The notes beneath the pieces were generated by a model that worked only from the letters and a program-made list of their open reading frames with translations, was not told the origin of the DNA and made no database searches. DNA of 64,000 nt from contig NZ_CP108938.1 in NCBI RefSeq assembly GCF_036347135.1, forward strand, positions 4,650,001-4,714,000. Direction: 5' to 3'. This document shows positions 1 through 9,093 of the stretch, in pieces; position 1 is the first letter of the stretch, and every line of letters starts with the position of its first letter. The translations under genes and the position numbers were made by a program. The stretch comes from Streptomyces sp. NBC_00775 (GTDB taxonomy: Bacteria; Actinomycetota; Actinomycetes; Streptomycetales; Streptomycetaceae).

Positions 1-871
1 CGGCCAGTTCCGGCTTGAGCAGTCCATGGGCGAGCGCGCGGTCGGCGGTGGCGCGGGCCATCGCGAGATAGCCCGCGACGGTCTGCGGGGCGTGCTTGCG
101 CAGCTCGGCGACGTGCGCGGCGACCGTGCCCGCGTCCCCGCGCGCGACGGGCCCGGTGAGGGCCGCGTCGCCCGACCTGAGGGCGTTGTCCAGGGCGGCG
201 CCGAGCAGCGGGCCCAGCATCCGGTCGGGGGCCTCCACGCCCGCGGCGCGCAGCAGCTCCATGGACTCGGCCACCAGGGTCACCAGGTGGTTGGCGCCGA
301 GCGCGAGGGCCGCGTGGTAGAGCGGCCGGCTCTCCTCGGCGATCCACTCGGGCTCGCCGCCCATCTCGATCACCAGGGCCTCGGCGGCCAGCCGCAGCTC
401 CTCGGGCGCGGTGACCCCGAAGGAGCATCCGGCCAGCCGCTGGACGTCCACAGGGGTGCCGGTGAATGTCATCGCGGGGTGCAGCGCGAGGGGCAGTGCG
501 CCCGCCCGGAGCGCCCGGTCGAGCACCCGCGCGCCGTACCGCCCGGAGGTGTGCACGAGCAGCTGTCCCGGCCGTACGGCGCCCGTCTCGGCCAGTCCCT
601 CGACGAGCCCGGGCAGGGCATCGTCCGGGACGGTCAGCAGCACCAGCTCCGCGCGCTCCAGGACCTGCGCCGGGGACATCAGCGGCACGTCGGGCAGCAG
701 CTCGGCGGCCCGCCGCTTGGACGCGTCGGAGACCCCGGAGACGGCCACCGGGCGGTGCCCGGCGAGCTGGAGGGCCGCCGCGAGCGCGGGGCCGACACGG
801 CCGGCGCCGACAACGCCGACAGTGAGCCGCGCGGGGCGGTCCTTGGGGTCTGGCTGTGGGAATGTACTCAC
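1..871 (-). CDS. Rossmann-like, DUF2520 domain protein (3' end cut off by window)
   Basis: An NAD(P)-binding oxidoreductase-like protein of about 290 visible residues; the C-terminus lies outside the window. An N-terminal Rossmann motif GVVGAGRVGPALA follows about 15 leader residues. A second, helical DUF2520 region contains LHPAMTFTG and ALGANHLVTLV, both typical of the family. The GTG at 871-869 is taken as the start because GGAAGG lies about 9 nt upstream. The substrate of this family is not established. In actinobacteria the gene usually lies next to panC, so a link to pantothenate synthesis is often guessed, but panC is not visible here. It is transcribed away from the lyase gene at 1044. 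The family assignment is firm and the function is open. Confidence 0.88.
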   Translation of the reverse strand, partial: MSTFPQPDPKDRPARLTVGVVGAGRVGPALAAALQLAGHRPVAVSGVSDASKRRAAELLPDVPLMSPAQVLERAELVLLTVPDDALPGLVEGLAETGAVRPGQLLVHTSGRYGARVLDRALRAGALPLALHPAMTFTGTPVDVQRLAGCSFGVTAPEELRLAAEALVIEMGGEPEWIAEESRPLYHAALALGANHLVTLVAESMELLRAAGVEAPDRMLGPLLGAALDNALRSGDAALTGPVARGDAGTVAAHVAELRKHAPQTVAGYLAMARATADRALAHGLLKPELA

Positions 872-1043
872 TCGACGGCGGCCTTCCGTTCCAGTCCGCT
901 CGGGGTACCGGACGATTTCTCGTCATGTTAACGCGATCGGTTCGAGGGCCGTTTCGTTGTCCACAGGCTGTGGGTTTCCGCGGGGGCGCGAGGGCACGGA
1001 AATGCGGGTGCCCGAGCAGCCCGTCTCAAGGGATGATCCGGGG

Positions 1044-2264
1044 ATGAGCGATACGGCGGAGCAGCACGAAGAGCGGACCGGGGCACCCTCCGCGGAGCAG
1101 GGCGAAGAGCTGGGCGAAGGGCTGGGCGAGGCGCCCTCGGCCGAGCAGCGGCGGGAGCGGCGGACGGCCGCCTACCGGGGCGCTCAGCGCATCCTGTCGC
1201 GCCCCGGGTACAGGGCCACGATCCGGGAGCGGCTGGCGGACCTGGACGAGGCGGCGAGCCTGTACGACCTGGACGAACCCGTGGACGTGTACGGGAACCG
1301 GATAGTGGGGGCCCTGGAGGAGCGGGTCGCCGGGCTGCTGGGCATGGAGGCCGCCGCCTTCTTCCCCACCGGCACGATGGCCCAGCAGGTGGCACTGCGC
1401 TGCTGGGCGGGCCGCACCGGCAACACGACCGTCGCCCTGCACGGTCTGAGCCACCCCGAGGTGCACGAACGCAACGCACTCAGCACGGTCAGCGGGCTGC
1501 GCCCGGTCCGTGTGACGAATGAGCCCCGGCTGCCGACCGCCGACGAGGTCCGGGACTTCGAGGAGCCCTTCGGGGCGCTGATGCTCGAACTGCCCTTGAG
1601 GGACGCCGGTTTCGTCCTGCCCTCCTGGGAGGAGCTTTCCGAGGTCGTGGCAGCCGCCCGGGAACGCGACGCGGTGGTCCACTTCGACGGGGCACGCCTG
1701 TGGGACTGCACCCCGCACTTCGGCCGTCCCCTGGACGAGATCGCCGGCCTCGCGGACAGCGTCTACGTGTCGTTCTACAAGTCGCTGGACGGATACAGCG
1801 GCGCCGCACTCGCCGGCCCCAAGACGCTCGTCGACGAGGCGAAGACCTGGCGCCATCGGTACGGGGGCATGGTCGCCACCCAGTTCCCGACGGTGCTGTC
1901 GGCGCTGGCCGGACTGGAGCGTGAGCTGCCCCGGCTGCCTGCGTACGCGGCCCACGCGCGCGTGGTCGCCGCGGCGCTGCGCGAAGGGTTCGCGGCGGCC
2001 GGGCTGCCCTGGGCCCGCGTCCACCCCGAGGAGCCGCACACCCACGAGTTCCAGGTCTGGCTTCCGTACGACGCCGAGGTCCTGGAGGACGCTGCGGTGC
2101 AGCAGGCCGAGGAGACGAAGACCTACCTGTTCTCCGGCTTCTGGGACCCACGCGGGCCGGGCCTGACCGTCACTGAGGTCTCGGTACGGTCCGAGGGGCT
2201 GGAGTGGACGGCCGACGACGTCAGGGCAGCCGTCGCGGACTTCGTGGCGCGGCTGCCCCGCTGA
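1044..2264 (+). CDS. Threonine aldolase / beta-eliminating lyase family PLP enzyme
   Basis: A 406-residue fold-type I PLP enzyme of the low-specificity threonine aldolase family, which would split beta-hydroxy amino acids to glycine and an aldehyde. Family features include VDVYGNRIVGALEERVA near residue 80, FFPTGTMAQQ (PLP phosphate loop), VHFDGARLWD (Asp binding the pyridine nitrogen) and SFYKSLDGYSGAAL, whose Lys should be the Schiff-base residue. The first 50 residues are acidic, Glu/Gln-rich and unlike the core. ATG 1044 was chosen because AAGGGA lies about 10 nt upstream; the frame stays open far upstream but without coding character. Exact substrate is unknown. It is divergent from the DUF2520 gene. 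Confidence 0.88.
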   Translation: MSDTAEQHEERTGAPSAEQGEELGEGLGEAPSAEQRRERRTAAYRGAQRILSRPGYRATIRERLADLDEAASLYDLDEPVDVYGNRIVGALEERVAGLLGMEAAAFFPTGTMAQQVALRCWAGRTGNTTVALHGLSHPEVHERNALSTVSGLRPVRVTNEPRLPTADEVRDFEEPFGALMLELPLRDAGFVLPSWEELSEVVAAARERDAVVHFDGARLWDCTPHFGRPLDEIAGLADSVYVSFYKSLDGYSGAALAGPKTLVDEAKTWRHRYGGMVATQFPTVLSALAGLERELPRLPAYAAHARVVAAALREGFAAAGLPWARVHPEEPHTHEFQVWLPYDAEVLEDAAVQQAEETKTYLFSGFWDPRGPGLTVTEVSVRSEGLEWTADDVRAAVADFVARLPR

Positions 2265-2344
2265 CGGCTCCGCCCCGGAAGGCCCGGGTCGGGTTGGCCC
2301 GGCCCCGGCCGAGTCGGTCGGGCCGGCGGCCCGCGCGGCGCCGC

Positions 2345-2560
2345 TCAGCAGCTCGCGTGCCGCCGCCCGTGCAGCCACCGGCCCAGGGCCTCCCGTATCC
2401 GCCCATGGGCCGGGCGCCCCGCCACGACCGCACGGAACTGCCGGTAGTCGCGCAGCTCGCGCGCGACCTGCCAGTCGTGGCTGCCGGGTGCCGGAGGCAC
2501 GGGCTCGCCGTGCTGCCGGGCCCGGTAGCTGTCGAGGAGGTACTGCTGGGTGATGCTCAT
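2345..2560 (-). CDS. Small conserved actinobacterial protein, function unknown
   Basis: A 71-residue basic protein beginning MSITQQYLLDSYRARQHGEP. I recognise no domain. It is likely real because GGAGG sits 9 nt upstream of the ATG and because the N-terminal segment resembles small proteins common in Streptomyces genomes. It contains many Arg and His residues and a single C-terminal Cys. It is divergent from the ArsR-type gene at 2726 and convergent with the lyase gene; a GC-rich imperfect palindrome around 2291-2326 separates the two convergent genes and could be a shared terminator. Confidence 0.6.
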   Translation of the reverse strand: MSITQQYLLDSYRARQHGEPVPPAPGSHDWQVARELRDYRQFRAVVAGRPAHGRIREALGRWLHGRRHASC

Positions 2561-2725
2561 GGCGAATCGCCTCCAGGGACGAGGGATGAGGTCCGAAGGC
2601 CCCGCGCGGACTGCCCCGGTAGTTGGTCATCCCAGATTGCGCCTGCTCACGGCGCCTGTCGCCCCGATTGACGGCCGACGTCAATCGGCGGCGGCGTTGT
2701 CAGTGGCGGGGTGCACCATGGGGTC

Positions 2726-3832
2726 ATGAGCGTGCACATCGACATCACCGGGCTGCGACGGGAGCGCATCGTCGTCGTGCCGTCGCCGCTGGCCGAGCTC
2801 GGAATGGCACTGCACGCTCTGGCCGAGCCCGGGCACCACCCCGGACTGCAGGGCTGGGCGACCGGGGTGACCGCCCGGCTCGACCCGCATCTCGCGGACC
2901 GGATGTGCGAGGCGGACTTCCTGTGGCGTACGACGTTCTCGGACCTGTTCCTGGCCTGCGCGGGGATCCCGGGCGGGACCACACTGCCGGGCGCGACGCT
3001 CGCCGAGGACCTGGATCTGCTGGACAAGCTCACCGACGAGCAGTTCGTGGACGCGGCCCTGGAGTTCACGTGCGCGCTGGCGTACGGCTCGCCCGAACCC
3101 GGTGCGCTCTCCGACCCTGAGGTGCGCCGGCGTGCCGTGGACCTGGCCGCCTCGCGCGGGCCGCAGCAGACGCGGTTCACCGAGCGGCTGCTGGAGGATC
3201 CGCCGAGCGTGCGGGCCTGGCTGCGGCAGTTCCTGGAGGACTGCGACGAGGCCTTCTTCGCCGACTCCTGGTCCCGGCTGCGCCACCAGCTCGCCGCGGA
3301 GGCCCGCCACAAGACGGATCTGCTCCGGCACAAGAGCCTGACCGAGGCGCTGACCTCGGTGTCCGCCGCGGTGTCGCTGGACGAGACGGCCGGGCGGCTC
3401 ACGATCGACAAGCTCACCGACGGCCACACCTTCACGGCGGACGGCGGCCTGCTCCTCGTCCCCACCAGCCTCGGCTGGCCGCACCTGATGGTGCTGCACC
3501 GACCCGGCTGGCAGCCTGTGTTGCACTACCCGCTCGGCTCCCCCGAGCTCGCCGCCCCGCCCTCCGTCGAGCAGCTGACCCTGCGGATGGCCGCGCTGTC
3601 CCACCCGGTCCGGATGCGCATCTGCCGCCATCTGGCCCGCAGCGCGTACACCACGGGTGAGCTGGCGCAGACGCACGGGATGACGGCTCCTGAGATATCC
3701 CGGCATCTGAGCGTGCTCAAGAAGGCGGGCCTGATCACCACCAGGCGCCGCGGGCGGTATGTGCTGCACCAGCTGGACGTCACTGTGGTTGCCCGGCTGG
3801 GCAGCGACTTCCTTGAGGGCATCCTGCGCTAG
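2726..3832 (+). CDS. ArsR-family winged-helix regulator with DUF5937-type N-terminal domain
   Basis: A 368-residue transcription factor. The C-terminal 90 residues form an ArsR-like winged helix: MAALSHPVRMRICRHLARS, then the recognition helix region TAPEISRHLSVLKKAGLITT and a wing RRRGRYVLHQL. The N-terminal 260 residues match the DUF5937 arrangement often fused to such helices and lack the usual metal-binding cysteines, so metal sensing is unlikely. ATG 2726 (MSVHIDITG) is preferred over GTG 2711 because family members start this way. No ligand can be deduced. The gene ends 40 nt from the convergent P-loop kinase gene. Confidence 0.8.
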   Translation: MSVHIDITGLRRERIVVVPSPLAELGMALHALAEPGHHPGLQGWATGVTARLDPHLADRMCEADFLWRTTFSDLFLACAGIPGGTTLPGATLAEDLDLLDKLTDEQFVDAALEFTCALAYGSPEPGALSDPEVRRRAVDLAASRGPQQTRFTERLLEDPPSVRAWLRQFLEDCDEAFFADSWSRLRHQLAAEARHKTDLLRHKSLTEALTSVSAAVSLDETAGRLTIDKLTDGHTFTADGGLLLVPTSLGWPHLMVLHRPGWQPVLHYPLGSPELAAPPSVEQLTLRMAALSHPVRMRICRHLARSAYTTGELAQTHGMTAPEISRHLSVLKKAGLITTRRRGRYVLHQLDVTVVARLGSDFLEGILR

Positions 3833-3871
3833 GTCCTGCCGGCCCAGCGCTTCTCCACACGCACGCGCCCG

Positions 3872-4504
3872 TCAGTCGAACCGGATGTGCCGTGCGCTCG
3901 TCCACGCCCTCCGCAGCCGCCCTCGCACCAGCCCGTCCCGGTTCGGCGTGAGCGTCAGCCCCGCCAGTACGGCGATCCGGTCCGCGGTCTTGGCGACCGT
4001 CGTGTGGTCGGTCCACAGGTGCTCGGCGAACTCCGGCTCGCGCAGCCGGTCCAGGCAGTGGTCGAGTTGCTGCACCGCCCAGCTCTCGCGCCGCAGTGGG
4101 GCGTCCTTGCCGGCGACGTACTGCATGAGGTGTCCGAAGCCACGCTCGCGCAGCCGCTTCAGTACGGTCTCGCGTTCGGCGAGGAGTGCGAAGTGCCGTA
4201 CGTCGTGGCCCAGTTCGCTCAGCCGCCCGACGGTCTCCTCGAAGTAGCGGGGATTAGTGACCGTCATGGGGGCGATGACCACGCCGTCGTGCTTGCTGAG
4301 GGCGAGGTCGAGCACCTCGACCACGCCCTGCCGCCAGGACGTCAAGTCCTGGAAGTCTCCGCGCAGTTCGGGCGGCAGCATGCGGCGCAGGCCGAAGCCG
4401 GCGTGTTCCGGGTCGCAGACGACGCTGCCGGGCAGCCTTCGCTGGATCTCGTGTGCGGTCTGTGTCTTGCCACCCCCGAAGGGGCCGTTGATCCACAGGA
4501 GCAT
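3872..4504 (-). CDS. P-loop ATPase/kinase, TmrB-like
   Basis: A 210-residue single-domain P-loop NTPase. The Walker A motif GPFGGGKT is at residues 7-14, immediately after the start, as in TmrB-like and other small adenylate-kinase-fold proteins. A downstream VVIAPMTVTNPRYF segment gives a probable Walker B-like strand. TmrB relatives confer tunicamycin resistance in Bacillus, but Streptomyces genomes hold many paralogues and no resistance claim is made. There is no Shine-Dalgarno sequence; a TAGGGT hexamer ends 6 nt before the ATG, suggesting a leaderless transcript. The gene is convergent with the ArsR-type gene. Confidence 0.78.
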   Translation of the reverse strand: MLLWINGPFGGGKTQTAHEIQRRLPGSVVCDPEHAGFGLRRMLPPELRGDFQDLTSWRQGVVEVLDLALSKHDGVVIAPMTVTNPRYFEETVGRLSELGHDVRHFALLAERETVLKRLRERGFGHLMQYVAGKDAPLRRESWAVQQLDHCLDRLREPEFAEHLWTDHTTVAKTADRIAVLAGLTLTPNRDGLVRGRLRRAWTSARHIRFD

Positions 4505-4510
4505 GCGCAG

Positions 4511-4516
4511 ACCCTA
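4511..4516 (-). promoter_or_regulatory. -10 box (TAGGGT) for a leaderless start
   Basis: TAGGGT fits the actinobacterial TANNNT -10 consensus and ends 6 nt before the ATG of the P-loop kinase gene, which has no ribosome binding site. Inference: transcription begins at or next to the start codon. Confidence 0.45.
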
Positions 4517-4654
4517 GTGGGCGCCGGTTACGCCACGGTCACGCCCCCGCACAACCCTGCACGCCCCGCACACTCCGCGCGCCCCTACGCAACCTCATGC
4601 GCCCTATGCGCCCGCGCGCGCCGCCCACGCGCCCGCTTCCGCTCCCACTCTTGG

Positions 4655-5326
4655 TCAGCCGTGCCCGCCCGCCCGGACCAGCCCGGTCTCGTACGCGAGC
4701 ACGACCACCTGCACCCGGTCCCGCAGTCCCAGCTTGGTCAGGATGCGCCCGACGTGGGTCTTCACGGTCGCCTCGGACAGGACGAGGCGCGCCGCGATCT
4801 CCCCGTTCGACAGCCCCTGCGCGACCAGCACCATGACCTCGCGCTCACGGTCGGTGAGCCGCTCCAGCCCCTGATGCCGGGGCTCCTTGCCGGCATTGGG
4901 CAGCATCGGTGCGAAACGGTCCAGCAGGCGCCGGGTGGTGGAGGGCGCGACCACGGCGTCACCGCTGTGCACGGAGCGGATGGCGGTGAGCAGCTCGCCG
5001 GGCGGCACGTCCTTGAGCATGAAGCCGGAGGCGCCCGCCTTCAGCCCGGAGAAGGCGTACTCGTCGAGGTCGAAGGTGGTCAGGATCAGCACCTTCGGGG
5101 GGTTCGGTTCCGAGCAGATGCGGCGCGTGGTCTCCACGCCGTCCAGCTTCGGCATGCGTACGTCCATCAGCACCACGTCGACCGCGGTGGCGCGCAGCAC
5201 CTGAAGGGCCTCGACGCCGTCGCCCGCCTCGGCCACGACCTCCATGTCCGGCTGGGCGTCGAGCACCATCCGGAAACCGGTGCGCAGCAGCACCTGGTCG
5301 TCGACCAGCATGACTCGGATCGCCAT
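4655..5326 (-). CDS. NarL/LuxR-type response regulator
   Basis: A 223-residue response regulator. The receiver domain (residues 1-120) has acidic DD at 9-10, the phospho-acceptor Asp in VVLMDVRMPKLDG, and a conserved Lys in FMLKD. A LuxR-type helix-turn-helix follows at about 155-215 (LTDREREVMVLVAQGLSNGEIA, here split by its own helices). It lies 69 bp downstream of a histidine kinase gene on the same strand, so the two form a two-component system. The signal is unknown; paired kinases of this architecture often sense envelope stress. Confidence 0.95.
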   Translation of the reverse strand: MAIRVMLVDDQVLLRTGFRMVLDAQPDMEVVAEAGDGVEALQVLRATAVDVVLMDVRMPKLDGVETTRRICSEPNPPKVLILTTFDLDEYAFSGLKAGASGFMLKDVPPGELLTAIRSVHSGDAVVAPSTTRRLLDRFAPMLPNAGKEPRHQGLERLTDREREVMVLVAQGLSNGEIAARLVLSEATVKTHVGRILTKLGLRDRVQVVVLAYETGLVRAGGHG

Positions 5327-5395
5327 CGGGGTCCTCTTCCGTCTCTCTCAAGGTCAAAAGGGGTTAAAAGTGATCAAAAGTTGTCGTTACAGGTG

Positions 5396-6601
5396 TCAGT
5401 GGGCGGGCTTGAGCGGGAGCAGGGCACTGATGCGGAAGCCTCCACCGGGCCGCGGCCCCGCGTCCAGAGTGCCGCCGACCATGCCGACGCGCTCCCGCAT
5501 GCCGATCAGGCCGTGGCCCTGCCCGTCGACGCCCCCCTCCTCGTACAGCTCGTGGGGCGCGCCCTTGCCGTCGTCCTCGACGAGCAGTCCGAGGCCGTCG
5601 TCGAAGTAGACCAGGCGCACGCTCGCGCCGGCGTTCGCTCCCCCGTGCTTGCGCGTGTTGGTGAGCGCCTCCTGCACGATCCGGTACGCCGTGAGTTCTA
5701 CGCCGCTGGGGAGGGGGCGCGGGGTCCCCTCCACCTTGAAGTCGACGGGGAGGCCCGAGGTGCGGCACTGCTCGATGAGGTCGTCGAGCTGCTCGACGTC
5801 GGGCTGCGGCACGTACTCGCCGCTCTCCTGGTGCTCGCCGGTGCGCAGGACGCCGAGCAGGCGGCGCATCTCGGCGAGGGCCTGGCGGCCGGTTCCGGAG
5901 ATGGTCTCCAGGGCCTTCTTGGCCTGGTCGGGGGCGGCGTCCATGACGTAGGCGGCGCCGTCGGCCTGGACCACCATCACCGAGACGTTGTGCGCGACGA
6001 CGTCGTGCAGCTCGCGCGCGATCCGGGCGCGCTCGGCGGCGACCGCGACCTTGGCCTGCGCCTCGCGCTCCTTCTCCAGACGGGCGGCGCGCTCCTCCAG
6101 CTGGGCGAGATAGGCGCGACGGGTGCGGATGGAGTCGCCGAGCACCCAGGCGAGCGCGAAGGGCACCGTCTGGAAGACCACGATCAGGACGGCGCCGAGC
6201 GGGCCCTGATCCCTCACGGGCCAGCGGAGCTGCCCAACGGTCGCCGCGCAGAGGCCGCCGATCAGCCCCATGCGCGATGCCCAGCGGTCGCCGTCCGCGG
6301 CGACGGTATAGATGATCACCATCATCGCGAAGTCGGCGGGCGCCGGCGGAACATCCAGGACCACCTGTGCGAAGCCCGCCACTGCGGCCAGGACCAGCAT
6401 CTTCTCGGGCATGAGGCGGCGCAGCGCGACGACCGCACTCAGCACGACGGCGATCGGAAGCGCCGCGGCAAGCGACGCTTGCTGATCCGCGGCGCCGTTG
6501 AGATTGGTGAGGCTCACGCCGGAGATCCCGAGCAGGACGACGGCCCAGAAGCTGTCGACCCACGTCGGGTGCCTGCGGAGAAAGTCATAGAGGCGCTGCA
6601 C
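5396..6601 (-). CDS. Sensor histidine kinase (HisKA_3 / HATPase_c)
   Basis: A 401-residue membrane kinase. Four to six hydrophobic segments fill residues 15-165, followed by a coiled-coil linker. The HisKA_3 dimerisation helix has the phospho-acceptor His in ARIARELHDVVAHNVS. The ATP-binding domain ends with N-box residues in ALTNTRKHG and a G-rich lid in GQGHGLIGMRERV. It autophosphorylates and should donate phosphate to the response regulator encoded just downstream. The start is GTG 6601; it lacks a Shine-Dalgarno sequence, and TACCCT lies 7 nt upstream, which points to a leaderless mRNA. Confidence 0.93.
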   Translation of the reverse strand: MQRLYDFLRRHPTWVDSFWAVVLLGISGVSLTNLNGAADQQASLAAALPIAVVLSAVVALRRLMPEKMLVLAAVAGFAQVVLDVPPAPADFAMMVIIYTVAADGDRWASRMGLIGGLCAATVGQLRWPVRDQGPLGAVLIVVFQTVPFALAWVLGDSIRTRRAYLAQLEERAARLEKEREAQAKVAVAAERARIARELHDVVAHNVSVMVVQADGAAYVMDAAPDQAKKALETISGTGRQALAEMRRLLGVLRTGEHQESGEYVPQPDVEQLDDLIEQCRTSGLPVDFKVEGTPRPLPSGVELTAYRIVQEALTNTRKHGGANAGASVRLVYFDDGLGLLVEDDGKGAPHELYEEGGVDGQGHGLIGMRERVGMVGGTLDAGPRPGGGFRISALLPLKPAH

Positions 6602-6608
6602 CTAACCC

Positions 6609-6614
6609 AGGGTA
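6609..6614 (-). promoter_or_regulatory. -10 box (TACCCT) for the two-component operon
   Basis: TACCCT matches TANNNT and is followed by 7 nt and then the GTG of the histidine kinase. No ribosome binding site is present, so a leaderless transcript is inferred. Confidence 0.45.
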
Positions 6615-6707
6615 GGGAAGCGTGCAGTGTGCAGGGGTCAACCGGAGGATCGATCCGCGACCGGCGCTCGTACTCCCCAAGGTGGAGGCCCCCCTCTCCC
6701 TGACGCT

Positions 6708-6713
6708 TAGCCT
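6708..6713 (+). promoter_or_regulatory. -10 box (TAGCCT) for the MidA-like gene
   Basis: TAGCCT is followed by 6 nt and then the GTG start of the methyltransferase gene. There is no Shine-Dalgarno sequence. Leaderless transcription is inferred from this geometry. Confidence 0.45.
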
Positions 6714-6719
6714 GGCCCG

Positions 6720-7931
6720 GTGAGACGTGAGGCGACGGACGAGTGGCGGGGCTGGCGCGAGGCGACCGAAGAGGCGCTGTACGGGCCCTCCGGCTTCTAC
6801 CGCAGGCCCGAGGGGCCCGCGGGCCACTTCAGGACCTCGGTGCACGCCTCGCCCCTCTTCGCGCAGGCCGTGGCCCGGCTGCTGTGCCGCGTCGACGAGG
6901 CGCTCGGCCACCCCGCCCCGCTCGCCTTCGTCGACATGGCGGCGGGCCGCGGCGAGCTGGTGACCGGCGTACTCGCCGCGCTCCCCGCCGAAGTGGCCTC
7001 CCGCGCGCGCGGGTACGCCGTCGAACGCGCCGACCGCCCCGCCGGCCTTGATCACCGGATCGAATGGCTCGCCGACCCTCCTGAGGGGATCACCGGGCTG
7101 CTGTTCGCCAACGAGTGGCTGGACAACGTGCCGGTGGATGTCGCCGAGGTGGACGCGGACGGGGTGGTGCGGCTGGTTCTCGTACGAGCGGAGGACGGAA
7201 CCGAACGCCTCGGGGATCCCGTCGAGGGGACGGACGCCGAGTGGCTGCGGCGCTGGTGGCCGCTGGCCGGTGCGCCGTCGGCGGGCACGCTGCCGCAAGG
7301 AGCGCGCGCGCCGTCCGATGGGGCGCGCACCCACCCCGAAGGCGCCCGCGCATTGCGTGAGGGAGGCCGCGCGCCCTCCGATGAAACGCCCACGCTCCCC
7401 GAAGAGGCACACGCGCCCTCCGCGGGAGCCCGCGCCGAGATCGGGCTCCCCCGGGACACCGCCTGGGCCTCCGCCGTGTCCACCCTCGACCGGGGTCTCG
7501 CCGTCGCCGTCGACTACGCGCACTTCGCCGCCGGCCGACCGCCCTTCGGTACGCTCACCGGCTTCCGGGAGGGGCGGGAGACGGTGCCGGTGCCGGACGG
7601 GTCGTGCGACATCACCGCGCACGTCGCACTGGACGCGTGCGCGCTGCCCGGGGGACACGTGATGACGCAGCGCGCCGCGTTGCGCTCGCTCGGCGTGAGC
7701 GGCGCACGCCCCCCGCTCGCGCTCGCCTCGACGGACCCCACCGCCTACGTCCGCGCCCTCGCGAGCGCCGGCGCCGCCGCGGAGCTCACCGCGCCCGGCG
7801 GCCTCGGCGACTTCGGCTGGCTGCTCCAGCCCGTTGGATTTCCGGACCCGCTCCACGACGGCCCGGCGGACGAAAACGCCCCTCTACGGAGAGCGCTACT
7901 TGTCGATGTCGCCGACCACGAAGAACAGTGA
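6720..7931 (+). CDS. SAM-dependent methyltransferase, MidA/NDUFAF7 family
   Basis: A 403-residue class I methyltransferase. The SAM-binding glycine loop is AAGRGEL at residues 74-80, and [18 protein letters not shown] matches the family's ANE-hydroxyl loop. Mitochondrial NDUFAF7 dimethylates an arginine of the complex I subunit NDUFS2, the homologue of NuoD. Here the gene converges on nuoD and the two reading frames overlap by 36 bp at their 3' ends, which supports a role with that protein. Residues about 181-240 hold an insertion of imperfect Ala/Pro/Gly-rich repeats that interrupts the domain. The enzyme assignment is good; the substrate is inference. Confidence 0.85.
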   Translation: MRREATDEWRGWREATEEALYGPSGFYRRPEGPAGHFRTSVHASPLFAQAVARLLCRVDEALGHPAPLAFVDMAAGRGELVTGVLAALPAEVASRARGYAVERADRPAGLDHRIEWLADPPEGITGLLFANEWLDNVPVDVAEVDADGVVRLVLVRAEDGTERLGDPVEGTDAEWLRRWWPLAGAPSAGTLPQGARAPSDGARTHPEGARALREGGRAPSDETPTLPEEAHAPSAGARAEIGLPRDTAWASAVSTLDRGLAVAVDYAHFAAGRPPFGTLTGFREGRETVPVPDGSCDITAHVALDACALPGGHVMTQRAALRSLGVSGARPPLALASTDPTAYVRALASAGAAAELTAPGGLGDFGWLLQPVGFPDPLHDGPADENAPLRRALLVDVADHEEQ

Positions 7932-9047
7932 CCCCAGGATCGCCACCATGTCCGCGACCAGCGTGCCCGGCAGCAGTTCGGTGAGCGCCTGGATGTTGTT
8001 GAACGAGGCCGAGCGCAGCTTCAGCCGGTACGGGGTCTTCTCGCCCCTGCTGACCAGGTAGTAGCCGTTGATGCCGAGAGGGTTCTCGGTCCAGGCGTAT
8101 GTGTGGCCCTCAGGCGCCTTCAGGACCTTGGGGAGGCGCTGGTTGATCGGCCCGGGCGGCAGCTCGGCGAGCCGGTCGAGGCAGGCGTCCGCGAGATCGA
8201 GCGAGTTGTGGGTCTGCTCCAGGAGGCACTCGAAGCGGGCCAGGCAGTCGCCCTCCTGGCGGGTGACGACCTTGAGGGTGTCCTGGAGCTCTCCGTAGGC
8301 GAGGTACGGCTCGTCGCGGCGCAGGTCGAAGTCGACGCCGGAGGCGCGCGCGATCGGCCCGCTCACGCCGTAGGCGTGCACGGTCTCCGGCGCGAGCGCC
8401 CCCACGCCCCGCGTGCGCCCCCTGAAGATCTCGTTGCCGAGCACCAGGTCGTCGTACACGCCCAGCCGCGAGCGCAGGGCCGCGACGGAGGCACGCGCGC
8501 GTGAGGTCCATCCGGCGGGAAGGTCCTCCTTGAGGCCGCCGACCCGGTTGAACATGTAGTGCATGCGCCCGCCGGAGATCTCCTCCATGACGTGCTGGAG
8601 TTCCTCGCGCTCCGTGAAGGCGTAGAAGATCGGGGTGATCCCGCCCAGCTCCAGGGGGTACGAGCCCAGGAACATCAGGTGGTTCAGGACGCGGTTGAGC
8701 TCCGCGAGCAGCGTGCGCATCCACACCGCGCGCTCGGGGACCTCCATGCCGAGCATCCGCTCCACGGCGAGGACCACGCCCAGCTCGTTCGAGAAGGCCG
8801 ACAGCCAGTCATGGCGGTTGGCGAGCATGATGATCTGGCGGTAGTCGCGCGCCTCGAAGAGCTTCTCCGCGCCGCGGTGCATATAGCCGATGACCGGCTC
8901 CGCGTGCTGGATCCGCTCGCCGTCGAGCACGAGCCGCAGCCGCAGCACGCCGTGTGTGGACGGGTGCTGGGGCCCGATGTTGAGCACCATGTCGGTGCTC
9001 TCCGCGGCGCCGCCGATACCGACCATGGTCTCCGTCGTAGGAGTCAT
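7896..9047 (-). CDS. nuoD: NADH-quinone oxidoreductase subunit D (orphan copy)
   Basis: A 383-residue homologue of the 49-kDa complex I subunit that helps form the quinone site. Signature segments include [15 protein letters not shown] at about 23-37, [12 protein letters not shown] at 54-65, and the C-terminal [18 protein letters not shown]. It is shorter than usual NuoD proteins, mainly at the N-terminus. No other nuo gene is nearby, so this is probably a second copy beside a complete operon elsewhere. The arginine corresponding to methylated Arg85 of mature NDUFS2 is conserved as Arg58. The start ATG 9047 lacks a clear Shine-Dalgarno sequence. Confidence 0.93.
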   Translation of the reverse strand: MTPTTETMVGIGGAAESTDMVLNIGPQHPSTHGVLRLRLVLDGERIQHAEPVIGYMHRGAEKLFEARDYRQIIMLANRHDWLSAFSNELGVVLAVERMLGMEVPERAVWMRTLLAELNRVLNHLMFLGSYPLELGGITPIFYAFTEREELQHVMEEISGGRMHYMFNRVGGLKEDLPAGWTSRARASVAALRSRLGVYDDLVLGNEIFRGRTRGVGALAPETVHAYGVSGPIARASGVDFDLRRDEPYLAYGELQDTLKVVTRQEGDCLARFECLLEQTHNSLDLADACLDRLAELPPGPINQRLPKVLKAPEGHTYAWTENPLGINGYYLVSRGEKTPYRLKLRSASFNNIQALTELLPGTLVADMVAILGSLFFVVGDIDK

Positions 9048-9093
9048 GGGGACAGTGTCTCGTACGTACGCTTGCCATATGGAGACGGGGAGC

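Noticed and set aside
411..1043. Upstream extension of the threonine-aldolase-like gene
   Set aside because: The extension overlaps the DUF2520 gene, has no family similarity, and a ribosome site precedes ATG 1044.
3887..6703. Very long plus-strand open frame across the kinase and two-component genes
   Set aside because: It is antisense to three well-supported genes and its translation has no recognisable domain; such frames arise from GC-rich codon bias.
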